Origin: Pseudoips prasinana
Taxonomy: Eukaryota; Arthropoda; Insecta; Lepidoptera; Nolidae
Length of the DNA stretch: 64,000 nt
NCBI GenBank assembly: GCA_951640165.1
Contig: OX621241.1
Coordinates: forward strand, 17,055,001 to 17,119,000
Direction: 5' to 3'
Each line of letters begins with the position of its first letter. The first letter of the stretch is position 1. The notes beneath the pieces are model-generated. The model was not told the origin of the DNA. It did not search any database and was given only the letters and a program-made list of their open reading frames with translations. Shown one piece after another: positions 45,906 to 56,846 of the stretch. The translations under genes and the position numbers were made by a program.

Positions 45906-46478
45906 GTTGGGTACAATCGGTCATGCCGATTGTACCGAAGTAGTCATGCTTGCATGACACTTTATCGTCAAAATTTCTTTTCACAAAATGGGTTGCTATA
46001 TTTGTAGAGATCTCCTGATGAGGTAGATCTATACTGGTCTCGTGTGCATTAGTAGGTGCTGTAGCAACAGTACCTGCAATCGTTACTTGATTCTTAGGAT
46101 GCAATAACGTGTGGTGTTTACGATGGCAAATGCGGCATTTGATGAATACCATACCTTAGTTGTATGGTTGTTTCCTAGGCAATTGTGGCATACACCTAGC
46201 GACTGAGCAATATCACGACGCTGATCAACCTCTTCTTAAGCAAATTTCTTACAATTGAATAACCTATAATCTCTGGAATAATGCGGACAACTTACTAATA
46301 TTGAGATGTGTTATTGTTTGGAACCTTTGGCTTAACCTTAGGTACAGGAAATTCAAGAGCTCGAAACCGATTCTCTAAAAATTGTTTGAATTATTTCCAA
46401 GACAGCAAATCCTCGGATGATTCGCTAATATGCAGCTCCCACTGCTTCCGAGATTCAACGTCCAGCTGAACCAGCATT
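45906..46478 (-). pseudogene. BEL/Pao LTR retrotransposon gag fragment
   Basis: On the minus strand, a 'WELHISESSEDLLSWK' and 'FLENRFRALE' stretch (about 46470-46340) is followed by a zinc-knuckle region: CHNCLGNNHTTK in one frame and CRICHRKHHTLLH in another (about 46185-46090). The C..C..H...C pair ending in KHHTLLH is highly typical of BEL/Pao Gag-Pol just before the protease. Frameshifts and stops break it, and no protease or polymerase follows; an RTE fragment abuts directly. No LTR is visible nearby. This is an ancient remnant. Confidence 0.75.
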
Positions 46479-46694
46479 TCATTTTGCCAAGACTAAATAA
46501 GACTCTAATGAGATTGGTGGCAAAGTAAGAATGCTTGTACACACGGTACGTCGTATAAACCAATTTTGAAGCATTCGGAGTGGATATACAAACCTAGAGT
46601 AGGTCACCGGAATAGCGTAGGTCATAATTGGCCGAACGCAGGTCATGTAAATTTTCACATTGATGGCAAGGGACAGTTTATTACGCGCAATCAT
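46479..46694 (-). pseudogene. Jockey-group reverse transcriptase fragment
   Basis: NKLSLAINVKIYMTCVRPIM and TYA followed by LQNWFIRRTVC correspond to the thumb region of Jockey-like reverse transcriptases, just after the catalytic domain. Only about 70 codons remain, joined to the BEL/Pao fragment. No other part of this element was found nearby. Confidence 0.65.
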
Positions 46695-46806
46695 GAAATT
46701 AAGGCTACTAAGAGATGGTACAGGGTAAAACGATACGCTTATGCTCGCTGAATATTAACTTCTGGTTAATGAAATATTTCGCTTTTACAACATATCTCAT
46801 ATCTCG

Positions 46807-47057
46807 GGACATATCTCGGGACAATGTCACACAGATCATCCTATACCCAAACTAAGCAAAGCTTGTACTATGGGTACCAGGCGACGATAAACATACTTAT
46901 ATAGATAGATAAATACTAATATACATAGAAAACATCCATGACTCAGAAACAAATATTCGTGCTCATCACTCAAATATTTGCACTTACTGGGATTCGAACC
47001 CAGGACCACCAGCTTCGTCTCTCTCGTCAGCACTACCAACTAGGCTACTGTGACCGT
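46807..47057 (-). repeat. SINE family B, near full length
   Basis: Minus-strand A box tagcctagttggtagtg, B box gggttcgaatcccag, common tail. Confidence 0.88.
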
Positions 47058-47081
47058 CAAAAAAAAATGTTTAGCTTTCAT

Positions 47082-47176
47082 CAAACATTGGACAAAATAA
47101 AAGGATAGGTTTGCCCAATGTTTGGACTCCTTCCAAACATTGGGCAAACCTATCCTTTTATTTTGTCCAATTTTTG
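47082..47176. repeat. 45-bp inverted repeat with 5-nt spacer
   Basis: 47082-47126 matches the reverse complement of 47132-47176 with one mismatch; the spacer is ctcct. The stem also contains an internal repeat (caaacattgg / cccaatgtttgg). It follows the SINE-B by about 25 bases. Confidence 0.94.
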
Positions 47177-48117
47177 GACTGGTTTGGAGGAAGGTTTGGC
47201 CGCGAAAAGAGCATTGTGGTTCATTATGCAGTATTCATGTTGATTTGTCCACTTCTTGAAGCATTTGTTCATCGGTACTAGGGTTCAGTGCATAGTTCTG
47301 TTAGCAACTATTAGTTCTTAAAGGAATATTCAAACAATAAACTTTTAGAAACAATATTATATCGTCATTGATCTCATTGAATTTTAATTATTTAACTTGA
47401 TATATTCGTTACATAAGCTTAAATTTCTAATTTAATTAATCTGTTAAGTCCTGGAACCTTTGGGTAGCTCTTTTGAGTGTCTTTGATCACTTACAACTTT
47501 CTAAATACAGGCCAATAACGTTTTATTATAATTACAAACAAGCACTTGAAATTTCAGTACCTACTGAAGTAGGGCCGAACCATGATATTAGTTTTCATTA
47601 TTCTGTTTGATATGTCCTAATCCTGCTCATCACTCTACTTCTATAAAGACCAACAAGCGATTTCAATATAATTAAAATGTAATCTTACTACCTTTGAAAC
47701 ATGAATTCATTTTAAACTCAATTCGAATGGTTCGTACTGTAGAGAGTCGGACGTTTTTATTTAGGACATTTTGTTTTTAGCTGTTTCAGTTAATCGGATT
47801 TACGAGCTTGTCATGTTTGCTAAAATTTATTTAACTAATGTTTGTCAAGGCTTTGTACGTATTTTGTGACGTGTTAGCATAACCGAATGAACACAAGCAA
47901 TAAACACGGCTCTAAAATTATATATTTTACGTGCCTATTGTACTCTCTTTTTATTGCTCTCACAGGTTGCTGATCATATAAATTTTAAATGTAATAGTAT
48001 AAAATAAACAATTTTCTGTAAAAATAAGGCATTATAAATACTGTTCGCTAGGTACTATTCAACGTTATATGAAGTAATGCTCTTTTGCTTTGCCACGACA
48101 TTTGTAATTAGGCCAGG
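47177..48117. other. AT-rich spacer, nothing recognised
   Basis: No gene recognised. Confidence 0.4.
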
Positions 48118-48245
48118 AGGTTTTAACTGCTTCACCTGACAATTAAGGGGAGCTAGGGCTCAAGCCGTTTAGGAAATAATACTACAAATTAAGACACCGG
48201 CGTCAGACCGTTTAGGGTTCGAATCTCGGCTCAGGTCGATTACTG
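48118..48245 (+). repeat. tRNA-like SINE relic, weak
   Basis: B box gggttcgaatctcgg near 48213 and an A-box-like start (ggagctagggctcaagcc). Possibly the same family as 31790-31935. Confidence 0.35.
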
Positions 48246-49917
48246 ATATAGCTGATGTATGAAAAGGTCGACTTTCGGAAAGCATTGTGCAACTGCCACA
48301 CTGCTACACGTTCGCGAAGACACGGTCTGCTGTTTGTCCGATTGTGACTCGAAGTAGGCATTTAATCTATAGGAATTCAAACTAATATATTTTCGTGTTA
48401 TAAGTCGCAATTGGAATAAAATTCTATTCATAAAAAATAATTTCTTACAAATATAGAGATTCCTACGAAATCGGTACGTTTAAAATTATGTCATGTATCA
48501 CAAATGTGAATATAGTTACAAAGTACGAACTTATTATGAAGATTTTATCAGAAGAAATATATAACATTTCAATAACTCTTGAGTTTCAGCATAATTCGAA
48601 TTCTTCCAGAAGAATTTGGATGGCCTTGTACGACTCATTTGAATCTCGGCATGATTACATCAAATTTGTTTTAGTTACCAACGCCTGACCATTGTAAGCG
48701 ATTTATTACTTAAATGGATATTTTACGAGAATTAGTAAAAAAGTAACAAGTAACTATGCTTCCAATTAAATATTCAATGTCAAGGAAACCCCTCCTTGTA
48801 ATTGAAAACTTACATTTTTACCATATTATTGTAGACATAAAAAGAGTAAATCTGCAGTATCGTATGGTTCATAATCAAGCCATACAGCTATATACGAGTA
48901 TACCATACGTGTTATAGATAAAAACTGTTGATGAAGAACCACTAACTAAAATTACTATTTGAACATTCCAATTCGGAACAGTTTCTGACGACTGTTTTAT
49001 TTACCAACGATCTTTGACCACCAAGGGCACCCATTTGAATGGCATCTGCGCGAATGGCACCTAGCCTAGTCCACGGAAGGCACCTATCAATAGTTTTGGC
49101 AGGTACTCTTCGTCGATTCAATTTATTTTTTACATTCCTTATAAATCGCATGAGACATTTCGTGTAGGCGTGAGGATACCTCCATTCTACGCCGGCCCTT
49201 TGGTTCTCCCAGATGGAAGTTCAGTTTGCCCTTGCAAATATCACGTCGGGGTCACCAGTTTAGTAAGTCGTCAGTTTAATGAGACTCATAAATTAGTAGA
49301 AGGAGTAGAAAATCAGAAGGAGTTAACATGTAAAATTAATTTATTTTACTGACTGAATTTTGAAGTAGGTATATATCTTCTTTAAATGTCACTATCATAG
49401 AAAATTTGTAGAAAGTAGGTTTTATACTGTAGTTGTTGCCACTACACGTCTTGCGGCTGATATGGTGATGATGACGATAAAGATGACTCAAATAAAGAAT
49501 TCACACACTTATCTTCAAAGTTGTTTGTAAAATAATAAAAATAAGAATTCTTTATTTCGAGTGACCACGGTTAACTATTGGTTAGTAATAAATAAGAATA
49601 AAATCTGAAACCGAAGTTAGTAATAATTCACATAAATATAAAAACTAAAAGTTACAACATAAATCAGCAATTTATATAATCGTGGTCGAGTCCATCTACA
49701 ATTATGGTCAATATAGTGTTTGAGCTACTTGCCCACCTTTTGCAATAATGGACGTGTTAAATGTGGTTTCTTTCTATAACCTGTAGGTATGAAACCGCGC
49801 GCGACATAGCGTGCTACGATATCACGAGGTCAGTGCAATTGAATCATTTTGGACTTTTCATTGCCAATGTTTCATATTAAGATTTCAAGAATTCAAAATT
49901 AACTATATTCCAGCTTT
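48246..49917. other. Spacer, mostly unrecognised
   Basis: No gene recognised. A (GATGAT)-rich piece near 49455-49485 (gcggctgatatggtgatgat) looks like another RTE 3' end. Confidence 0.4.
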
Positions 49918-50085
49918 TCATCATCGTCATCATGTCAGCTGAAAGACGTCCACTGCTGGCAAAGGCCTCCCCCAAGGATCTCCACAATAGCCGGACCTAC
50001 GCTGCCCGCATCCAACGCCTTCCCGCGACCCCTGCAAAATTGTCGGTCCACCTTGTGGTAGCCTGCCTACGTTGCGACTTCCGGT
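49918..50085 (-). repeat. RTE 3' fragment
   Basis: On the minus strand: ggggaggcctttgccagcag-type tail followed by (ATG)n-like ctgacatgatgacgatga. The RTE end is present but no enzyme motif. Confidence 0.75.
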
Positions 50086-51505
50086 TCGTAGCTTTAATTT
50101 CAACACAATTCATTCAAAACGGAGAAGGTTTTTAGTTAATTTTATTTAAATAACAGCTACGTCGATAACATTTTAATAACTTAGTTAGCTATTAAAATTA
50201 ACTAATTATTAATTATCTTAACTTTAAAGTTATTATTTGAGCTGAAACTTGCCAACTTCTACTTTATATAAATTCCGTGGGAAAAACAGTGTTCACAATG
50301 TAGCCTTAAAATCGAAAGATCCTATAAAACAGGCTCCAGGTACCTCAATACCGTAAAATAAATATTTGACTTAAGATATTGGATTTTGTAACTTTTAAGA
50401 TTATTTTAACTTTGGCTTTTGAATGCTCACAGCAGCGAGGTTTATTACAATTGAAATACAAAATCACCACAGGAATTCATTAGGTATTTCATCACGTATT
50501 TTGATTATCATGGTTATTCACATAGTAATGTCTGATTCTATTACTTATCTCATGATTAGTTGATGAATGCAACTGCAACTAAGTTTAATTCAACTCTGTG
50601 CCCTATTTAAAATTACAGTCCAAGGCTAATGTAGCTGAACAGCGCCTATATATTTGTACTATATTATATTAAAGCCTGATTTTGTTTTGCACCAATGTTT
50701 AATTATAAGTTTTAATGTATAAATTATATTTACGGCAGGGTATATCGAACTCTGCACTGACGTTTACATTTATTCGTCTAAGTATATTATTTGTAATAAA
50801 TGTTATTTTATTAGTTGAGTTGCATTTGAAATCGATGTTTTATTTTTTAAACACTACATTTTTTGACTATAATATTACCATACGGTACCTTCTCTATTCG
50901 AGTCCAACTTGGCGCTTGTCCAGTTATTACTTAGTGTCCAGGTTACACGAACAAATAATGTTTTCTATAGTTTATCTGATTTCAAAGGCAGCAATCCTTT
51001 TCAACTGTAAATTACCTTATAAATAGGTAGTGAGTTTATTATTAGATTTAATAAAATTTGTATCCGATCCTGACCAGAAAACCCGTGTAAGAATAAAAAA
51101 AGTAATTAAATTAAGTTCCCAAATAACATACATGAAAAAGTTGAAAACCCTTAGCTTTTTCATGTCGCTTAAAAGGCGTATCTTATTTATTTTTATCACA
51201 ACCGATTTTCTTCTAATCCACAATCAAGCGTAGCAAATACCAAAGTCTCAAGTCAATAATGAACTTTCTTTCGCTTACACCAAGAAATGTTTCTTCCAAT
51301 AATTACTTTTCGCAAATCATGTGCAAAAGTATTTGTAAGTAACAATTTTCTCAGACATCAGAAGGAATCAAATTGCGTCAGTATTTTAAGTTGCTAAATT
51401 CTAAAAAAGAATATAGTTTTAAATGGACATTAATAATATGAAATAAAGAAATAATTTAATGCAATGTTAAAGAATAGTTCTAAAAAATAATTTATTTAAA
51501 AATAA
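50086..51505. other. AT-rich spacer
   Basis: A 103-codon frame (50715-51026) has a hydrophobic stretch but no family resemblance. A small hairpin (catgaaaaag / ctttttcatg) lies at about 51132-51163. Confidence 0.4.
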
Positions 51506-51715
51506 AATTAAAAAGTTTTTATTCACGTAGACTTTAAAAAAGCACTTAGTCAGAACATTTTTGTAGTAATATATAATTTATTTATAACTATTTCTAGGTC
51601 CATATTATTTGGGTACACGATGAAAACGTTTACAATAAGATTTATTTTATAATAGTAATGATATTTAGTAGCTTATATTAAGATATTGTCAAAGAGATCG
51701 TGTATAGGTTTATTT
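51506..51715. repeat. Dispersed repeat D, copy 2
   Basis: Aligns with 26509-26715 (agtttttattcacgtagact; attgtcaaagagat). Confidence 0.75.
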
Positions 51716-51904
51716 AAAGATATTGAAAATGTTTGCTATATTTTTACTACAAATTCTGTTTGATTCTGTCTGTAGCTTGGTACGAATTCAATATTATTGT
51801 TATGGCGGACCGGATCCATACTATAAATAAATACCCCAAATCCTTCCATAAATATACATATATTCTCGATTCTATAATTCCAGATTTTCAGCAACTTTGG
51901 CCTT

Positions 51905-52190
51905 ATTATGAGGCACTTTATATTTAATTAATTGATTATTACTAGTGGGTTAAAAAGCGGTAAATACTTTTTTCATTTAAACAAGGTTGAAAATAGTTAA
52001 CATACGATGTACATAAATATTGTAGATTCCTTTAAATTGTTAGACATACATAAATTATGGAAATTAAAGTGCCTCATTAGGCACTTTATTTTTAATGAAT
52101 TGCTTTTTAGTAGTGGGTTAAAGCGCGGTAAAGATGTTACTCATTTACAAAAGGTGGAAAATAGCTTAACATATTTGACGAGATCAAAAG
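51905..52190. repeat. Repeat E, imperfect tandem duplication with hairpin
   Basis: 51908-52000 and 52083-52175 align (ggcactttat...agtgggttaaa...cggtaaa). The unit between carries the hairpin aaagtgcctcattaggcact. The latter recurs at 61205-61303. Confidence 0.7.
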
Positions 52191-52649
52191 TGCAGTAGCA
52201 ATCCTACGCAACTATAGCGTCAACACTACTTTTACTTCTTCTTTGAGACAATTCACACAGACACACACTAAAATTATTCTTACGTAGGAATATTATCGAT
52301 AATTTCGCTGTAACAACTTAAAAAACCCGTGGCTGAGTAGTTCTAGCATGAGGATTATAATTAAAGAAAAGGTAAAGGAAGGTTAATGGTTCGAATCTTC
52401 GATCTTGCAATACACTTTTTGAATTTCATTTATAAATTAATATCTGGTTGATGAATAAAATATGTTTCTTAAGTACAATATTATTTGTTAAACTTTAGCA
52501 AAGATCAATATACAATGTAAAATGTATGAAGTGGAATGGAAAAAGAATTGAATAATTACTGGTTTACAGAAAATAAATGACGTTGTTGGTTGGTGAACTT
52601 AGATACGAGTGCTTGTGTTATTCCCGTGATTCGATTCAATATTAATTTC

Positions 52650-53560
52650 AACATGTCTACAAGTAATATAAGTATGGAAGTCTAAGCTAATATTGTGGCT
52701 TAACATATGAATGGATTAAATAAAAGTGAAATAGCAAATGAAACTGGCTTATCCGTATGTATATTATTAAACTATTTTATTTTTATATTATATAATTATT
52801 CAAATAGAAGTGGTGTTTTTTTTTAATTATTTAATAAACCGTTGCTTACATTAAAGTGTAAAATCATTGGGTTGGATGAAGAGGACGAGAGTAGTCTGAA
52901 GGTTCGTGCAAGGAGTGGAAGGCCACCGCTGATTAACCATAACTAGCGGCGCTATATGGTGGCAGAGTATGAAACCAGTAGTTTCATACTATCATGACGA
53001 TGGGCTGATGAGGTTGGCACGTCATTGATGACTGTTCACCGCGTACTCCATGCTGAAGGCGTTTAACACCGGACGCCAGCAATAAAACCGTTTTTAACAC
53101 AACGGCATAAAGACGAAAGGTTACGTTTCGCCCGGGAATACCTTGATTTTTACTGGAAAACGACTATATTCTCGGATGAAAACACTTTTAAGTCCTCTCA
53201 GAAGGGAAGTCTGACAGTAACTTGTTGCTAACCCGGAGTCAGGCAGAATAAGTGTTAATATGTGGGGTGGGATCAGTGCGCAAAGACCGGGTGAACCGGG
53301 TATAGAGTTTATTCCACCACGAGCGAACAGCAGCAGTTACGTGGGCGTTTTAAATAATATGATGTTACCTACAGTGCGCAATGTTTTTCCCCGAGAAGAA
53401 TGAAATGACTTAAGTTTTGTGCACAACAATTGACCAATACACCATGACGACATAGTTTGCGAATGGCTTAAGAAACATGCAGAGGTCAACGTTATTCCTT
53501 GACCAGCACGATCCCCTGATTTAAGCCCTAAAAAAATATATGGGGTATAATAATCCAAAG
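52650..53560 (+). pseudogene. Tc1-like transposase relic
   Basis: A helix-turn-helix trace (MNGLNKSEIANETGLS, near 52705) is followed by RARSGRPP and LMTVHRVLHAEG. The catalytic part begins with IFSDENTF (about 53170), continues with a CCxx/VNMWGGIS block in shifted frames, then IHHDDIVCEWL (about 53440) and ARSPDLSP (about 53510). This gives the order D, D and the SPDLSP block of Tc1-family DDE transposases. Many stops and frameshifts; no terminal repeats found. A dead, old copy, unrelated in subfamily to the mariner at 399-1627. Confidence 0.8.
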
Positions 53561-53699
53561 ATGGGACTGTAAAAAATACTTACAATAGGGAAGTAAGTAA
53601 ATTTATTTAATGATCATTCCATTTATTACAAAAAATATATTCAATGACCCAGTTAAGTAAAAAGAAGTTGTTTTTTTATGAATTTAGTGAAAAGGGGAC

Positions 53700-55533
53700 G
53701 TGCTGGCTATAGGACAAGTTAGTTGGCGTTGGCGGTGAGCTTAGACATCGTCAACGCCTTCAACTCCGTCCCCTGGCGGGCGATACGGGAGGCACTGGTC
53801 CATCATAACGTGCCTCCCTATCTCCGTGGTATAGTCGGGGCATATTTGCGCGACAGGACGATTAAATTCGTCGGTCGGAACGGGATTGAGATCCAGAGGG
53901 AGCTCTCCTGCGGGGTTCCTCAGGGGTCCGTGTTGGGACCTCTGCTATGGAGCTTCGCGTACGATGCGGTCCTGCGGATAAGCCTCCCTCCCGGGGTGAG
54001 CGTCGTCTGCTATGCGGACGACACGCTCGTCATAGCCCGGGAGGTAAGTTTCCAGCGGGCGGTACGGCTCGCCGAACTCGGTGTCGCGTGTGTCGTCGCG
54101 GCCATAACGAGACTGGGCCTTCGGGTAGCGCCTCACAAGACCGAGGCGCTATGGTTCCACGGCTTACGCCGTAGGAAGAACCACCCAGTACGTCGATGCG
54201 TGTAGGTGACGCAGAGGTCAGGGTGGGGCGGTACATGAAGTACCTGGGCCTCACCCTAGACAGCCGATGGGGCTTCGAGGAGCACTTCGAGCGTCTGGCC
54301 CCCCGAGTGCGCCGGGTAACCGGAGCATTACACCGGCTTTTGCCGAACCTCGGGGGTCCCAGGGAAGAAGTTCGCCGCCTCTACGGAGGTGTCGTGCGAT
54401 CCTTGGTCCTTTATGGGGCGCCCGTCTGGTCTGAACGCCTGACGGGCGCCTCCCGCTGCAGAGCTATTCTGAACAGCCTGCAGCGTGTGGTGGCCATACG
54501 GATCGCACGAGGATACCGGACGGTATCTTTTGAGGCGGCGACACTCCTGGCGCGCCTCCCGCCGTTTGATCTCCTGGCGGCAGTCGACGCGACGGTTTAC
54601 ACCGAGATCCGCGTCCGCCGGGAGAGCGGTTTGGCGCCAGAGCAGACGCTCGTTGCCTATAGGCGGGATGCACACCGGCGCGTACTAGCACAGTGGCGCG
54701 CAAGGCTTGAGTTGCGGCTGAACGCGCGCCAACGTGCCGTCGGTGCTATCCTGCCTCACCTCGAGGCCTGGGTGGGAAGGAAGGGCGGTTGCGTCACCTA
54801 CAGACTAACTCAGATATTCACCGGACACGGGTGTTTCGGTGAGTATCTGTGCCGGATCGGCCGAGAAGTGACGACACATTGTCGCCATTGCGGGAGCGAC
54901 CTGGACTCTGCCCAGCATACGCTGGAGGAGTGCCCGGCCTGGGAGGCCGAGAGACGAGTCCTGGTCGCTGAGATCGGACGGGATCTTTCGCCGCCAGCAG
55001 TCCTGTATGCGATGCTGGCTGGCGACTCCACCAAATGGGACGCCGTGGTCTCCTTCTGTGAGGCAGTTTTGCTGCAGAAGGAGGCCGCCGAACGGGATCG
55101 GGAACGAGCCGATCCCGCTCGTAGGCGGAGGAGGCGTCGGGGTGGCGGCGGCTGCCGTTAGCCCAACTCCCCTCGGGGCTGCGGTGGCAGTATGAGAAGT
55201 GTCCTCAACTGCCGCCACATGCAAGCAACCCCGGGAAGACAGCGAACTGTTTGTGGCGCAGTTGCTGTGCCGTACTGGCAGGAGTCGGCAAATGGGGAGG
55301 ACAACCCACAGTCCTCTCCGGGTGCGTGTCCCAACCATCTGGGACCCGGCGCAAAAGAGGGGCACCGGAGCAGCATACCCGCGTTCCCGGGGCTCCCCCT
55401 ATCAGGCGCCAGAAGAAGTCCACGGCAGGTTAGGTTTAGTCGGTGCGAGTCCGACATACCCACCCGCAGACACTTTTTGCGGGTGGCATGCATTAGCATT
55501 CCCCCTGCCTTATCAAAAAAAAAAAAAAAAAAA
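53700..55533 (+). mobile_element. R1-clade LINE-D, 5'-truncated, GC-rich, with poly(A)
   Basis: The element begins inside the reverse transcriptase (about 53700-53720), runs through a 370-base 3' UTR and ends in A18 (55516-55533). The GC content is far above that of its surroundings, as for R1-like elements of moths. 5' truncation is normal for LINE insertions. No target duplication was identified. Confidence 0.85.
53723..55161 (+). pseudogene. LINE-D reverse transcriptase, C-terminal part, one frameshift
   Basis: Catalytic block A SLDIVNAFNSVPW, then YLRDRTIKFVG, SCGVPQGSVLGPLLW and the YADD box (CYADDTLVIA). The frame stops at 54205. The protein continues from about 54196 in another frame with RYMKYLGLTLDSRWGF and LVLYGAPVW, then GHGCFGEYLCRIGRE and the zinc-finger-like CRHCGSDLDSAQHTLEEC, ending in an Arg-rich tail (PARRRRRRRGG). 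The latter motif (CxxC...HxxxxC) is a hallmark of R1-clade ORF2 C-termini. No endonuclease and no ORF1 remain. A one-base indel near 54185 is the only break in about 480 codons. Confidence 0.88.
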
Positions 55534-55679
55534 GTTTAAAATACTACAGTTATGAAAACGAACTTATTATTACAACGTTATTTTTGTCTAGCACGAACTA
55601 ATCATATTTTTACCCACGACGGAACGGAGCAGGTATATGCGTTTAGGGTGAGAGATGTTTGTGTGTGCGTTTGTGCAAA

Positions 55680-56220
55680 GTAATGTTCCCACCTATCTTC
55701 TAAACTAATGATCCGATTTTGATGCGGTTTTCAGTAACGGGTTTGTGTTTGATGAGTTCATGTTCTTAGATAGGTGTCATGGCTGTAACTCACTAGGGGG
55801 CGCCACAATATTAGTGCAAAACAATGTTGCAATATAATCAAAACGAAATGTCCGATTACAATTCTGTTTTCAGCAATGTATACGTGGTAGCTTAATGCAT
55901 GTTCCCAAATAAAAAAAAATACGTCAGTAACTCACTAGAGGGCGCTACAATATTAGTGCATAATAATATTGCAATAATATTAAAACGAATTGTCCGATTT
56001 CAATGCGGTTTTCATCAATTGCTTCGTAGTTGATTGGTGCATAGTCTAAGATAAGTCTTATGATATTAACTCACTAGGGGGCGCTGCTATATTAGTGTGA
56101 AACGATTATATTCCAATATTATTAAAATTAAAACGTATTGTCTGATTTCAATGCGGATTTCAGGAATGAGTTCGTGGGTGATTGGTGCATGTTCTCAGAT
56201 GAGTGTTATAGAGGTAACTT
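55680..56220. repeat. Minisatellite, about 140-bp period, four units
   Basis: Units start near 55645, 55786, 55928 and 56067, with a partial unit near 56214. Shared text: tcactagggggcgc, caatattagtgc, gtccgatttcaatgcggttt. The units have diverged by about 10-20 percent. Confidence 0.9.
55790..56085 (+). promoter_or_regulatory. Three CTCF-like core motifs in the minisatellite
   Basis: 55790-55804 (tcactagggggcgcc), 55932-55946 (tcactagagggcgct) and 56071-56085 (tcactagggggcgct) fit the CTCF core C-A-[CG]-[CT]-A-G-[AG]-[GT]-G-G-C-[AG]. Spacing is 142 and 139 bases. Occupancy is unknown; this is a motif match only. Confidence 0.45.
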
Positions 56221-56567
56221 TTAACAATGTTTAATGTAATAGTCTGAGTAAAATTTCAAAATTAAAGCATAGCGATACCTAGACGGTGTATTTGTAATGG
56301 ATTTTAGAGCCCTTACGAGGCTTCTTCTGTTTTATCATCATCACTTTGCGATCGGCGTAAAGTGCTTCTCAATCGTTATAATTCTTCCAACGCTATGTTA
56401 TGTGGGTTTTTAAAAAGTTTTCTTTGGTCTAAGTCAGTTATAACTACGTCGTCTAAAGATGGAGGGATATTCGAATTTAATGTTGAAATCAAAATTATAA
56501 ATTCAAAAACAAGTAAGTACCTATTTCAAAATATAGATACGAAATCGTAACAAAAAAAAAAAAAAAA
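56221..56567 (+). other. Tail of an unrecognised element ending in poly(A)
   Basis: AT-rich sequence ends in a run of A (about 56551-56567), suggesting that the minisatellite and this stretch were part of one retro-inserted unit. A 62-codon frame (56362-56550) has no known motif. Confidence 0.4.
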
Positions 56568-56846
56568 ATTCATATGATAGCAATATAATAAACTGAAACT
56601 ATAAAATCAATCATAAACCTCGGGTAATAATTAAACAGAGTTATATTCCGACTAAACTACCTAATCTACTTATCTGTGAAATCCAAATTATTATTCGAAA
56701 ATGCAAAAATCAATCAAACTAAAAATAAAATTCAGTATGTAAGTACCTAACTCTACAACCAACACTTAATTCAAACCCAAATCTCAAAATATTATGTTTA
56801 AACCAATAACAAAAATAAATCAAATTATAATGATGGGAAAAAAATA

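Noticed and set aside
55192..55555. Overlapping frames of 100+ codons on both strands
   Set aside because: They lie in the GC-rich 3' UTR of LINE-D, where stops are rare; they run into the poly(A) tail.
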